Source: Chitinophaga ginsengisegetis
GTDB lineage: Bacteria > Bacteroidota > Bacteroidia > Chitinophagales > Chitinophagaceae
Direction of reading: 5' to 3'
DNA length: 64,000 bases
Assembly (NCBI RefSeq): GCF_900168065.1
Contig: NZ_FUZZ01000001.1
Span: 868,001 to 932,000 of the forward strand
Positions 33,324 to 43,900 of this stretch are shown piece after piece (position 1 is the stretch's first letter; the number at the start of each line of letters is the position of its first letter). A model generated the notes under the pieces. It made no database searches. It saw nothing but the letters and a program-made list of their open reading frames with translations, and was not told where the DNA came from. The translations under genes and the position numbers were made by a program.

Positions 33324-36300
33324 TTATAGTGTTAAATGAGCGCCGATGGTGATGGCTCCCTGATTGGCACGCACAGATCTGTAGCCAAACCTCGCATCCT
33401 GGAACTCTGGATCTATATTGTCATGATTGGCTTTCCACAACATCAGGTTAGACACCTGCAGCCGGAACGACAACTGCTCTGCATGCAGCTTTTTAACAAT
33501 AAAAACGGGCATGGCATACGACAAGGTGATGTCTCTTATTTTGGCATAGGAAGCATCAACTACGTTCAGATTACCGTACACATAATAATTCGTATTACGA
33601 CGTGATGTAGCGGCAGATTCACTGCTCACAAATGAAGGAACATTTGTTTTGGCCTCATCTCCAGGCTGTTTCCAGCGATTGGCAAATTCTGCATTCAGGT
33701 TACCGGAATGGAAATCCTGGTTGTTGATAAAGCCATAGCCGGAGTAAACAGTGTTAGCATCCCGGAACATTACATGCCCCAGGTTATAAATAATATTTAC
33801 ATTCAACGACAATGCCTTATAGCGAAAACTGTTGGATAAGCCGCCACTCCAGGGTTGCTGGTAAACGCCCATATATAGCACATCATCTGCCTGTACTGCT
33901 GCTACCCCTTTTGTTATTGTTTTATCCGACAGCTTTACGAGCGGATCACCAAGCTCGTCGAGCCCTGCAAAATTGTAGGCAAAAACAGCAAAGGCAGGAT
34001 AGCCCATCAGGTAGTTCTGTGCAATTTTCTGCGAACCTGTAATAACAGGTACTTTCTGCACCAGGTTGTTTATTTCATTCTTATTATAAGACATGGTCAA
34101 TATGGTGACCCAGCTGAAATCCCTTTTCGTGATATTGGCGGAAGAGACCGACAGTTCTATTCCTTTATTGGTGATATCTCCAATGTTTCCAAAAATGGTG
34201 GTATAGCCTGTAAGCGGGTTTACCGGGAGGTTACCCAGGAGGTTGGATGTTTTTTTCTGGTACAGGTCTACCGAGCCCACCAGGCGGCTGCCCAGTACGG
34301 CATAGTCAATACCTACATTAAAAGTTTTGGTGCTTTCCCAGGTAAGACGCGGGTTAGCGGCTGTGGCAACGAAGAGTCCCTGTCCGCCGGGCGCATTGGG
34401 CGCTACACTTGGCGCCAGCACATCAAAGGAAGCGGCACTGCCCGGCGTAGGGGAAATTCCCGTAATGCCATAAGTCGCTCTCAGGGAAAGATTGTTAACA
34501 CCCTTTACCGTTTCAAAGAAAGGCTCGTTACACAGGTCCCATTTGGCGCCCACGCTCCATACCGGTTTTCGCTGGGCGGATTTGTTCTGGGCAAACAGGT
34601 TACTCTGATCATTACGCCAGGCAGCATTGATGGAATATTTCCTGTTAAAAGTATACGCTGTATTAATATAGTAAGAAGTAAACCTGGTTTCAATTTCCGA
34701 CTGGTTGAAAAGCGTACTGCCATTTAGAAAAGAACCGGAAGATAACAGCGGCAGCACCGGCGATTTAACACCAGTGGTAGTAAGTGTACTATAATCCAGC
34801 AGGGAATAGGTTTGAAGATTAAGGTCATAGCCATACAGCATGCTGCTATTGAGGATGTTTTTCTGGCTCTGTCCTTCCTGCCCGGCTAAAGCGGTAAACT
34901 GGTGACGGGTATTCTGCCAGCTGCGGTCATATACCAGCTGATTTCTCACTATCCAGTTATCCTGGTGAATGTTTGAAACGGTATATTGACCGCCTTTGGT
35001 TGGCAGGTAATACACCGGTGTGGCGGAAGGAGTACTGGCTACCGTAAAATTAACGATGTTAATACGCTGCTGGTAATTAGTATTATCATCATATAGCGTA
35101 GTTCTGTTGTTTCCTTTAATGTATCCGTACATTCCTTCAAAACGCAGTCCCTTCAGGAGATTGATAGTGATCCCTGTATTAATACGGCCAATAAAACCAT
35201 TACTTTTTGTAAAGCCGGTATTTATATTATCCAACGGATTATAGTCCAGGTTGATCCGGCTTCTGGCGGAAGCATCGGCCCTGGCTTCATCGCTCAGGTA
35301 TCCCATATACGACATGGAAATGTTTTTACCGGCAGCATCCCTGAACAGCTGGTAAGGTAAAAAGCGGTTATCCGGTGAAACAGCCCTGTGAGCAGATGTT
35401 AACTGGTTGGTAAGATCTGCAATCACAAATACTTTGATATGCTTATTGAAGCTGATATCCTGCCGGGTATTTATTTTATAGGTATTATCACGATTGCCTG
35501 GTGTGTTGTCTGTTTTATTGGTGTAAGCCACAGAGCCATAAAAAGTATACTTCTCACTGCCGGCTGATACGGAAACAGTATGATTCATCAGGCTGGCCGG
35601 GCGATACCAGATATCTTCCATCTGGCTGAGATTACTGATCCCCGCCAGGCTGTCCAGTTTCGCATTCCCCTGGCCGGTAGAAATCGCGCCCCGCGACATG
35701 TCGTACAGGATCTGCCTGTCGGGGCTTAGCCCTACATGATTAGCCATTGCAGGATTGTAGGCGGTAGCATTACTATAAGGCCATCCTGCGGGATCAAAGG
35801 TTTCGCGCGATGCCTGGATGTATTGCCGGCTGTTTAATATCGGGAAATAATCAATATCCGGTTTTCCCTGTAAGCTGATAAAACCATCATAGTCCACTTT
35901 TATTTTCCGGCTGTTAACGCCCTTCCTGGTGGTCACTACAATCACCCCATTGGAAGCCCTTGCCCCCCATATAGAGGCAGCGGTAGCATCTTTCAGCACG
36001 CTGATATCGGCAACATCCTGCGGATTAATGGAAGACAGGTCCGTCATCGGCATTCCGTCTACCACATACAAAGGATTTTTATCCGCATTGATAGTGGTGA
36101 GTCCGCGTATCTGGAAAGTGCTTCCATCCCTCGCTGCGCCGGGCGAATTGTTGATCACCAAACCAGGCACCAGGCCATCCAGTCTTTGCAAAATATTCAT
36201 ACTGGAACTGCGGTTCCTTACAATATTCAGATCAGGAATGGAATACGCGCCGGCGCTTCTTTCTTTTGAAATTTGTTGATAACCGGTATTAACGGTCACC

Positions 36301-37013
36301 ACTTCCAGCTGACTTACGGATGGCGACAGGTGGATCACAAGTCCTTCCGCACTATTTAACAGGGAAGATTGCGTTTCTCCTTTTTGTCCCTGCCGTTCTG
36401 CTGAAATCAGTATTACACCTCCCAAACCGGTTACACTCACAGACAATCCAAGAAATCCCACATAGGAAATAGTTAATACATCTCCTTCTTTCGCGCTGAG
36501 TGAAAACTTTCCGGCAGCATCCGTCATAGTACCATAAGAAGTTCCTTTTACCTGAACAGAAACGCCCTGCAACGGCTCTCCGGAAACACTGCGGATAATG
36601 CCCGTAACGGGTGGGACATAAAGCATCCTGGGAACAGGTGTAGTGTTTTTGCTGATAATAATAGACGTATTTTTAATGGAATATCCAACAGGCTGACCTT
36701 TGAAAACATCCTTTAGAAATAAGTCGAGCGGCTGGCTGTTGGCGGCTACTGTAACAGGATTAGCCGTTTTCAGCACCTCTTCATCATACAGCGCAATAAA
36801 TCCTGTCTGTTGTTCAACCAGCGCCAGGATTTTTTCAAGTTTTAAATTTTTCCCGGTAATGGTAACTTTCTGGGAATAGGTTTTTGCCGATATGTGCAGG
36901 CAAAAAAATAAAAGAATAAAAGCAGTTAGCCTCATAACTCGCAGTGTTGAGCATGAAAACCGGAAATAAGCCAATAGAAATGACGTCCGGTTACAAATAG
37001 CAGTAAATTGCAT
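33324..37013 (-). CDS. SusC/RagA TonB-linked transporter with STN signalling domain
   Basis: A 1229-residue receptor if started at ATG 37013 (MQFTAICNRTS...), a family-typical leader; ATG 36935 (MRLTAFILLFFCL) is an alternative. Domain order: signal, STN/secretin-N short domain ('ITGKNLKLEKILALVEQQTG'), carboxypeptidase-like domain ('GEPLQGVSVQVKGTSYG'), plug with 'IRGLTTINADKNPLYVVDG' and 'ISVLKDATAASIWGARASNG', then a long barrel. The STN domain is the part that talks to FecR, and a FecR/sigma pair lies immediately upstream. The ligand is unknown; no glycosidase lies in this locus, and the TlpA partner hints at a protein or peptide substrate (weak inference). Confidence 0.93.
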   Translation of the reverse strand: MQFTAICNRTSFLLAYFRFSCSTLRVMRLTAFILLFFCLHISAKTYSQKVTITGKNLKLEKILALVEQQTGFIALYDEEVLKTANPVTVAANSQPLDLFLKDVFKGQPVGYSIKNTSIIISKNTTPVPRMLYVPPVTGIIRSVSGEPLQGVSVQVKGTSYGTMTDAAGKFSLSAKEGDVLTISYVGFLGLSVSVTGLGGVILISAERQGQKGETQSSLLNSAEGLVIHLSPSVSQLEVVTVNTGYQQISKERSAGAYSIPDLNIVRNRSSSMNILQRLDGLVPGLVINNSPGAARDGSTFQIRGLTTINADKNPLYVVDGMPMTDLSSINPQDVADISVLKDATAASIWGARASNGVIVVTTRKGVNSRKIKVDYDGFISLQGKPDIDYFPILNSRQYIQASRETFDPAGWPYSNATAYNPAMANHVGLSPDRQILYDMSRGAISTGQGNAKLDSLAGISNLSQMEDIWYRPASLMNHTVSVSAGSEKYTFYGSVAYTNKTDNTPGNRDNTYKINTRQDISFNKHIKVFVIADLTNQLTSAHRAVSPDNRFLPYQLFRDAAGKNISMSYMGYLSDEARADASARSRINLDYNPLDNINTGFTKSNGFIGRINTGITINLLKGLRFEGMYGYIKGNNRTTLYDDNTNYQQRINIVNFTVASTPSATPVYYLPTKGGQYTVSNIHQDNWIVRNQLVYDRSWQNTRHQFTALAGQEGQSQKNILNSSMLYGYDLNLQTYSLLDYSTLTTTGVKSPVLPLLSSGSFLNGSTLFNQSEIETRFTSYYINTAYTFNRKYSINAAWRNDQSNLFAQNKSAQRKPVWSVGAKWDLCNEPFFETVKGVNNLSLRATYGITGISPTPGSAASFDVLAPSVAPNAPGGQGLFVATAANPRLTWESTKTFNVGIDYAVLGSRLVGSVDLYQKKTSNLLGNLPVNPLTGYTTIFGNIGDITNKGIELSVSSANITKRDFSWVTILTMSYNKNEINNLVQKVPVITGSQKIAQNYLMGYPAFAVFAYNFAGLDELGDPLVKLSDKTITKGVAAVQADDVLYMGVYQQPWSGGLSNSFRYKALSLNVNIIYNLGHVMFRDANTVYSGYGFINNQDFHSGNLNAEFANRWKQPGDEAKTNVPSFVSSESAATSRRNTNYYVYGNLNVVDASYAKIRDITLSYAMPVFIVKKLHAEQLSFRLQVSNLMLWKANHDNIDPEFQDARFGYRSVRANQGAITIGAHLTL

Positions 37014-37098
37014 ACTTTCGTAACGGTTTTTGGTTGATAATAAAGCAGTCTTGTATTGAGCAATGCAAATTGTTTCCAGGATCAACCGGAGCTATCCG

Positions 37099-37123
37099 CC
37101 GGAAGTGCTGCAAACACTTCCGG
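37099..37123. promoter_or_regulatory. Hairpin in the fecR-susC gap (locus 1)
   Basis: A 9-bp perfect stem CCGGAAGTG / CACTTCCGG around a seven-base loop. In the direction of transcription (minus) it has an A-rich run before it and no T-run after it, so it is not a standard terminator. Its place between fecR and susC matches the hairpin at 57312-57340. Confidence 0.55.
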
Positions 37124-37181
37124 TTCTTTTTCCAGACCTGGACTGATCTTACTTCATTGTTATTTATTTTTAATGGTGATT

Positions 37182-38360
37182 TTATTCTATCGTTAAAACT
37201 TTCCCCTCCTGCTTATACCGTATATTAAATTGTGAAAGCACTTCCAGTATTTGTGACAGCTGAAGATCCCTTCCAAGCTTTCCATGAAACGTTCTTTCAG
37301 GCACCGGTCCTTTATACACAATCTCCAGGTCGTACCACCTGGAAAGCTGCCGCATAAATGCTGCGGTTTCTACTCCTTCCATATTGAAGATTCCTTTTTT
37401 CCAGGCAACGGCCTTTTCTGCCTCGCCTGCCATCACCTCAATTTCCGCATCCGAGCTACCGGCAGCATGGATGAGCGCCTGTTCCCCCGGTTTCAGGATC
37501 CTGGTATTCTTTCCTTTTACAATCCTCACACTTCCTTCCAGCAGGGTAGTTTTTATCATAGGTTCATCCGTGTAGCCGTTGATATTAAATTCTGTTCCCA
37601 GCACCTGCACCTCCGCTTCATGATTAATGCTTACCTGAAAGGGCATCTGCTCATTCTTTGCCACTTCAAAATAAGCTTCCCCGGTTACCTCCACTCTTCT
37701 CTCCGATCCACTGAAAGCTGTAGGATAACGGATAGAAGAGGCTGCGTTCAGCCATACCGTTGTGCCATCCGGAAGAATAATTTTAAATTGCCTTCCCCGT
37801 GGGGTAGTCATGGTATTCCATAGTACTTCCGCCGTTGCTTGTCCGCCGGGATGATATGCCAGCTGGCCATCTTTTAATACTACCTGTGTTCCATTCTGAC
37901 TGGCAATAACGCTGTTACCCAAGCTGTCTAACACAACCCGGGAACCGTCTGCCAGCGTAAGCACTGCCCCGTTTTTCCCGGGTGTAATTTGTGGCAAAGG
38001 CCGGAGGTCCTGCGATACAGGCGGCACATGGGGTGAATCGGATAACAGGAAATAACTTCCTGCTGCAAGGATAAGCAGGAGTGATGCGGCGGCCCATCCC
38101 CATCTGCGCAGAACACGAAGGCGGCGAACCGGGGGATCTGCCTGTTGCAGTTTATCCTGCAGGGCCAGCAGGTTCTTCTCCCTGCGGTCAACATCCTCCT
38201 CCCCGGTTAATAATTGCGTTGCCGCTTTTTCTGCTATAAATCTGTCCAGTATATCACGGTTGGCAGGATCTTCCAGCATAGCAATAAATGCTGTCTCCTG
38301 TCCGGGAGTCAGCGAATCTGTGAGATAAGCTTCTATTAGCGCAACAAATGACGTGTTCAT
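37182..38360 (-). CDS. FecR-family anti-sigma factor
   Basis: A 392-residue inner-membrane regulator; start at ATG 38360 (MNTSFVALIEAYL) rather than the upstream frame to 38387. The N-terminal helical anti-sigma part (~1-90) precedes a membrane helix (WGWAAASLLLILAAGSYFLL). The periplasmic FecR domain has 'TTPRGRQFKIILPDGTTVWL', 'NAASSIRYPTAF', 'VTGEAYFEVAKNE' and 'VQVLGTEFNI'. The C-terminal DUF4974-type domain ends the protein. It relays binding of ligand at SusC to release the ECF sigma factor encoded just upstream. Confidence 0.93.
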   Translation of the reverse strand: MNTSFVALIEAYLTDSLTPGQETAFIAMLEDPANRDILDRFIAEKAATQLLTGEEDVDRREKNLLALQDKLQQADPPVRRLRVLRRWGWAAASLLLILAAGSYFLLSDSPHVPPVSQDLRPLPQITPGKNGAVLTLADGSRVVLDSLGNSVIASQNGTQVVLKDGQLAYHPGGQATAEVLWNTMTTPRGRQFKIILPDGTTVWLNAASSIRYPTAFSGSERRVEVTGEAYFEVAKNEQMPFQVSINHEAEVQVLGTEFNINGYTDEPMIKTTLLEGSVRIVKGKNTRILKPGEQALIHAAGSSDAEIEVMAGEAEKAVAWKKGIFNMEGVETAAFMRQLSRWYDLEIVYKGPVPERTFHGKLGRDLQLSQILEVLSQFNIRYKQEGKVLTIE

Positions 38361-38444
38361 GAATGTTTGATTATGGTTCCTGCACATCCGTGTACATATA
38401 CCACGGAAATAAATAGCAGTACTCCCGAAAAAAAAATACTTTTT

Positions 38445-39041
38445 TTATCCCTGGCAGATAATGACCAGGAAAAGCAGTTCCGGAAGATATCCCTGCCGGC
38501 TAAGATGGCCGCGGATATGGTTCAGGGTAAGGGTGATGAGGTTAGCGACCGTTTTTTTGGACACCTGCATTTGTTGGGCGATCTGTTCGTGTGTGAGGCC
38601 CTGTTCACGGCTGAGGTTAAAGATCTGCTGTTGCCTGGCCGGCAGGCTGCTTAGCGCTTCCTTTACCAGCACAGTGGCTTCTTTGCTGTTCATGAGCGCT
38701 TCCTGCGGAGATTCCGCTGTGCCGGCAATAACCGGTTCCATGCCCTGGATCAGCAGGTGACGGTGATTCCTGCGCAAAGTATTGATGATCTCATTACGCA
38801 CCATCACCATAAAATAAGGACGGAACTCCTGCAGGGCCGGAAGCGTTTCTTTTTTATGCCAGAGTTTTACAAATACTTCCTGGATAGTGTCTTCCGCCTG
38901 TGCAGGCGATTTCAGGAAGGAGAGCGCAAGGTGGTATACCTCGTTCCAGTAATGCCGGTATAACTGCGCAAAAGCCTGTTGATCGCCAGCTGCGATACCT
39001 GTAAGCAGCTCCTTCTCAGCATATAAAGGAATATCCGGCAA
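38445..39041 (-). CDS. ECF RNA polymerase sigma-70 factor
   Basis: A 198-residue sigma factor. Region 2 spans about residues 22-90 ('YRHYWNEVYHLALSFLKSP', 'QAEDTIQEVFVKLWHK'), region 4 about 125-185 ('SREQGLTHEQIAQQMQVSKKTVANLITLTLNHI'; broken by the helix turn). The only start that restores the family N-terminus (PDIPLYAEKELL) is TTG at 39041; no in-frame ATG lies upstream before a stop. It is first in the sigma-FecR-SusCD-TlpA locus and is expected to drive the SusC promoter. Its stop lies 84 bp from the FecR start. Confidence 0.9.
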   Translation of the reverse strand: MPDIPLYAEKELLTGIAAGDQQAFAQLYRHYWNEVYHLALSFLKSPAQAEDTIQEVFVKLWHKKETLPALQEFRPYFMVMVRNEIINTLRRNHRHLLIQGMEPVIAGTAESPQEALMNSKEATVLVKEALSSLPARQQQIFNLSREQGLTHEQIAQQMQVSKKTVANLITLTLNHIRGHLSRQGYLPELLFLVIICQG

Positions 39042-39180
39042 ATAAATCGGTTTAAAACTATTTAATTAAAAGGCACAGACAGGGAGATAGTTTAGTGCTT
39101 GCCTCACCCGTTCCGCAATATTAAGGAATTGTGGGAATGTTTACTCATCAGGTATCCGGCTTACTTTATTTTTTTGTTGC

Positions 39181-39220
39181 AATAAAAAAGGGGTGTCTCT
39201 TCTGAAACACCCCTTTCCTT
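39181..39220 (-). terminator. Terminator of the second SusC/SusD operon
   Basis: A 10-bp stem (39187-39196 with 39107-type mate at 39207-39216) with a ten-base loop is followed on the minus strand by TTTTTTATT. It lies directly after the SusD stop codon. Confidence 0.85.
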
Positions 39221-39224
39221 CTCT

Positions 39225-40913
39225 TTACAATCCCTTTCCAAACTCCGGCGCCTGTTTATCATACCAGATCCTTTGCGAACTCAGTGTAGGCAAATCCTGC
39301 GCATTGGGCGTAAAGCCCTGTTGCTGCATAGCGGTATTCCAGTTAGCCCTGTTTACTTCACCGGGATCTGTAAGCCAGAACCGGCGCGGTATCAGCTCAT
39401 TAAACGTTTCCCTGCCATAGTAAGCAGAACCCGTTTTTGGATAACCGGTGCGCCTGCAAAATACATAGGCTTCATTAGCTTGCCGGTACATGCTCAGGTA
39501 AGCCTGTATGTAAATCCGTTCAAGGTTATTCACCCCGTTGAATTTCACCTGCGCATTATTCAGATAAGCATTGATTTCAGTTAACCCCGTGCCGGTGTAA
39601 GCCGTAGTAGAACCGGCTGCAACAGCAATCGCATTCATGGTTTGAATGGAAGACGTAATGCCTTTTTTATACCAGTCTTCCGCCGTTCCTTTGGTATCCG
39701 CGCCCCCGGCATATCCCTTCTGTATAAACTCTGCTAAATAAAAACAGGTTTCTGCATAGGTAACCGGTACATCCAGGAAGTTGCCGGTAGCCGAGTTGAG
39801 CTTGGGAGAAAAGAACCGGCGGTTAATAGGCGATATCAGGTTGTATTTGGTATACTGACTTACAATAAATCCATTACCGATATACGCTGCCACAGTGGGA
39901 TTGGTGGTCCAGTCGGCCGGACCGCCCTGGTACATGATCAGCGGATCATTTGGATTGATGAAAGCCGGCAAGGTAACGTTGTATTTGGCCAGCGAATCTT
40001 TATAGCTGCCTACCAGGTCGTTCTTTTCAAAATACACCGGTAAACGCGGGTCCTCGCTCTTTTTCAGGAACGCCATAATGGAAGTGGTGGCATAGCGACG
40101 GCTGCGGTAGTCGATATCTCCACCGTTGCCAAAGGGCGTATACGTGCTGTTAAGATATTTCACCTGTGAATCGTCGCCATCAATAGGCCCGATAGGATCT
40201 TTTAATACCTGCTGGAATACGGCCTGGCATTTTGCTTTATCGGCATTCTCTAACCTGGCTGCTATACGAAGTTTGAGCGTGTTGGCCAGCTTCACCCATT
40301 TGATCCAGTCGCTCTGATAAAAAATATCCGACTGACCGTAGCTTACCTGTGCGGGAAGCGCACTGTTCGACAGCACTGCAATGGCCGCATCCAGTTGTGA
40401 AAGCCAGTTGTTGAACAGGGCAGGCTGCTCATCATATACAGGTCCGTATTGCGATTGGTAGCGGCCCTCAATTGCCTGTGAATAAGGAATGGAACCGTTC
40501 ATGTCTGTTACTTTCAGCCCGTGAAGCACCTGTAATACATAGGTTACCATAGCAATCTTCTGGTACTCGTCTTTATTCGGCATGGCATCTACCTGCTTTC
40601 TTATTTCAAAGAGATTAGGTAAAATCTGCAGGTAATAGTTATTATACCGGGTGTTTACATTGTTGGTGATTTCGTAGGGACTGGAAGTAACATGCTGCGT
40701 AAAACGCATCAGTTGTTCCATGCTTTCCCATACCCATTCTGTACCCTGGTAGGTAATGATTTTATCCTGCGAGTAACTCAACAGGAATTTTACATCCGGC
40801 TTGGCAACAAGACTTGGATTGGTATTGATATCCCCGAAATTTTTAGAACACGAACTAACGCCCAGCAGTGCCAGTAACAAACCGGTTTTTATATATTGAA
40901 ATGTATTTTTCAT
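39225..40913 (-). CDS. SusD/RagB-family lipoprotein (SusD-like, type 2)
   Basis: A 562-residue lipoprotein; start at ATG 40913 (MKNTFQYIKTGLL) with lipobox GVSSCSKNF. Residues after it read 'FGDINTNPSLV', typical of the SusD-like subgroup often called 'SusD/RagB outer-membrane lipoprotein'. A long helical body follows, with 'LRIAARLENADKAKCQAVFQ' and a C-terminal 'RRFWLTDPGEVNRANWN'. It pairs with the SusC encoded 35 bp upstream. No enzyme gene is attached to the operon, so the substrate is not indicated. Confidence 0.9.
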   Translation of the reverse strand: MKNTFQYIKTGLLLALLGVSSCSKNFGDINTNPSLVAKPDVKFLLSYSQDKIITYQGTEWVWESMEQLMRFTQHVTSSPYEITNNVNTRYNNYYLQILPNLFEIRKQVDAMPNKDEYQKIAMVTYVLQVLHGLKVTDMNGSIPYSQAIEGRYQSQYGPVYDEQPALFNNWLSQLDAAIAVLSNSALPAQVSYGQSDIFYQSDWIKWVKLANTLKLRIAARLENADKAKCQAVFQQVLKDPIGPIDGDDSQVKYLNSTYTPFGNGGDIDYRSRRYATTSIMAFLKKSEDPRLPVYFEKNDLVGSYKDSLAKYNVTLPAFINPNDPLIMYQGGPADWTTNPTVAAYIGNGFIVSQYTKYNLISPINRRFFSPKLNSATGNFLDVPVTYAETCFYLAEFIQKGYAGGADTKGTAEDWYKKGITSSIQTMNAIAVAAGSTTAYTGTGLTEINAYLNNAQVKFNGVNNLERIYIQAYLSMYRQANEAYVFCRRTGYPKTGSAYYGRETFNELIPRRFWLTDPGEVNRANWNTAMQQQGFTPNAQDLPTLSSQRIWYDKQAPEFGKGL

Positions 40914-40948
40914 GATCTTGATTTTTTGTTTGTACAATTTATTTTTCC

Positions 40949-43900
40949 TTAGAACCCAACCCTGATGGTACCTGCAATGGAGCGTACCATCGGCAGAAAT
41001 CCTTCTTCACCGGAGAAGGCCGTGTTATTGGAATTATTGGAAGCAGGATTGTAATTAAAAGGCAATGAATTGTACAGGTATAACAGGTCGCGGCCAACAA
41101 TCGCCACGCTAAGATTATTCAGCATCAGCTTCTTACAGAGTGCCGGTGAAAACTGGTATGCTAAAGACACCTGTCTCAAAGAAATCCAGGAATTCTTTTT
41201 GATCCAGTAATCGGAAACACCGGTAGAGGAAGAACCATAGCGATAATAAAACTGCGGCGCGTGGGTAGGTTCTACAAATCCTTTTTCATAAGCCTGCTGA
41301 TAGGTCAGGCCGCCAACGTTTACCTGTGAGCCATCAGGCATGGTTACCATCTGGCCTTTGGCAAATACGCCATCGGGAATAAGACCGTCGTCGTAGGTTT
41401 GCTGATCATACTTGCTGGTCCAGGTAATGCCGCCATGTTCGGCATCCCTGCCCTGGAGGGTGTTGGGCAATACGCCGGTATGTGTGCCATAGCGATAGGT
41501 AAGCAATACGAAGTCGCCACCAAATTTGCCATCCAGTAATACATTCAGCGAAATGTTTTTAAACCGGAAAGTATTGCTCCATCCGGCACGGAACTTCGCA
41601 TTGATATCACCTACATCCTGTAAGGTGTTGCTGCGGGCGGGGAATCCGGCGCGCGCATCGGAGCGCCAGGCCAGTTCCGGTTTCCCGTTATTGGGATCGT
41701 CTATCGGGTTGCCGTTGGCATCTGTAGCCTGGTATGTTCTTGAATGAATGGTGGTACGGAGGGTACCGTAAGATTTACCTACAATAGCCCAGGTACTGAT
41801 TTCTCCTACATTGGCTTTCAGGTCGTACTCTGTTCTGCCGGGATACAGGGATTTAATGAGGTTCCTGTTAAGGGAGTAGTTCACGCTGGTGTTCCATTCA
41901 AAACTGTTGGATTTCACCGGTGTTCCGTCTATCATAATTTCCAATCCCCTGTTCTGGATATTTCCGGCGTTGATAATAATGCCTTCCAGTCCGGATTCCG
42001 GCGGAGTGCCGATATCGAGGATCTGGTTTTTGGTATTATCCTGGTAAACAGATACATCAAAGCCAACCCTGTTTTTGAGGAAACGCATTTCCATACCCAG
42101 CTCTTTGGCCACTTTTCTTTCGGGTTTCAGATCAGGTACCAGTGCAATAAACTTACCGGTAAGCGGATCGGGATAGCGGCTGTAAGTAGAGATGGGCAGA
42201 TCCAGTCCACCGGAGGAGGTGTAACCGTTAAACGCAAATCCGGGATTGACCGTAAAAGGATCGGTATCATTACCCAGTCCGGCGATGTTACCTCTTAACT
42301 TACCATAGGAAATCCATGCAGGCAGTTTAAAGGTTTCTGAGAACAGCCAGGAAACGCTGACAGCCGGGTACTGATAAAAATAATTACCGCTGCCATTGGT
42401 ATAAGTAAGCGCGGAGGACCAGTCGCCGCGGAAAGTACCCTGCACAAACAACTGGTTCTTCCAGGCCAGGTCCACACTGGCGTAAATAGAGTTAAAGGCT
42501 TTCTTACTTTTTAGTCCGCCTTCTGCTTTTGGTTTCTCTACGGAGTTTGCCAGGAAGTAGTTGCCGGGATAACTGAGCCCGCCTACTGTTTCGCTGTAGT
42601 TATAGGTAGTTTGGAAACGTTGGGTTTCACCGCCTATGTAACCGCTGAGGTCAAGATCTTTGGTGAGGGTTTTATTAATGGTACCCATCCATTTAAAGAA
42701 ATAGCTTTCTTTGCTCGTATGACCAAGACCGTATAAGCCGCCGGTGAAATTCTGTCCCTGTCCCAGTTCCTTGTTTTCGTTTTTGGTGTACAGGTTATTC
42801 ACGTTGCCTTCCAGCACGAGGTTGGCCCAGGGGGTGAGCTTAGCGGTAATGGCTACACGACCGCGGATGGTTTGCTCATTCTGGAAATAATCGTTTTCAA
42901 ATAAATTAAACCAGAAGCGGGACTCCGGCGACTTGTTGGTTTCGTTGGGATCTGCCGGGTTGGGTGCGCCGCCAAGTGTGCTGGTATAATGTTCTTTCTG
43001 CATCCAGTACTTTGTATCATAGTTACGTGGTAAGATCCAGGTAAACAACTTACCAAAGTTATAGGATGCAAAGGCATCGAGACCACCCAACCGTGGCGGG
43101 TTCCTTCCGGTGAAGTAGGTGTAGTTGGCACTTACATCGGCACTCAGGAATTTATTGATGATATGGGTAACGCGCGCTTCTACGCTGTTTTTAAGCAGGG
43201 TGTTTTTGGCAACGATACCTTCGCTCTGGTCGCGGGTATAGGATACGCGGAAAGTGGATCGGTCGTTACCGCCATCGAGTGATACGTTGGTAGCGGAACC
43301 ATGACCGGTTTGGAATGCGTCGAGGAAATTATTGGGCTGCGCTACATATTTGGTGGGGGTGCCGTCGTAGTTGATCACATCCTGGCCGGCGAAGCGGGGA
43401 CCCCAGTTTTCCAGCTCCCGTCCAATTTGCCGGTCTATATACGGCTTGCCTGAACTGGGATCGGTGGGGAACACTTTTGTTCTCCATTGTTCGTTTGGTT
43501 TATAATTGGGATCGCGGTTATCGGTGAAGAATCCGCCCACGGTACCACCGCCAAATTCGTTCTGGAAGTCGGGTCCGGAATAAGGTTTGAATACATTAAA
43601 CGTCTGACTAACGTTAATGCCTAAACCTTTTCTTTCATGTCCTTTTTTAGTGGTGATGAGAATTACCCCGTTAATAGCGCGGGAGCCATACAACGCGGCG
43701 GCGGATGATCCTTTGAGTACGGTAACGGATTCAAAGTCTTCCATGTTCAGGTTTTTCAGATCATTACCAAAGTCGCGCCCGGTGCCGTTGAACGTACCAT
43801 TATCTACGATCACGCCATCGATCACAAAAATGGGTTGGTTGTTATTGCGGAGGGTGGAGTTACCGCGGATCACTATTTTGGTACTTCCAAAAAGTCCGCC

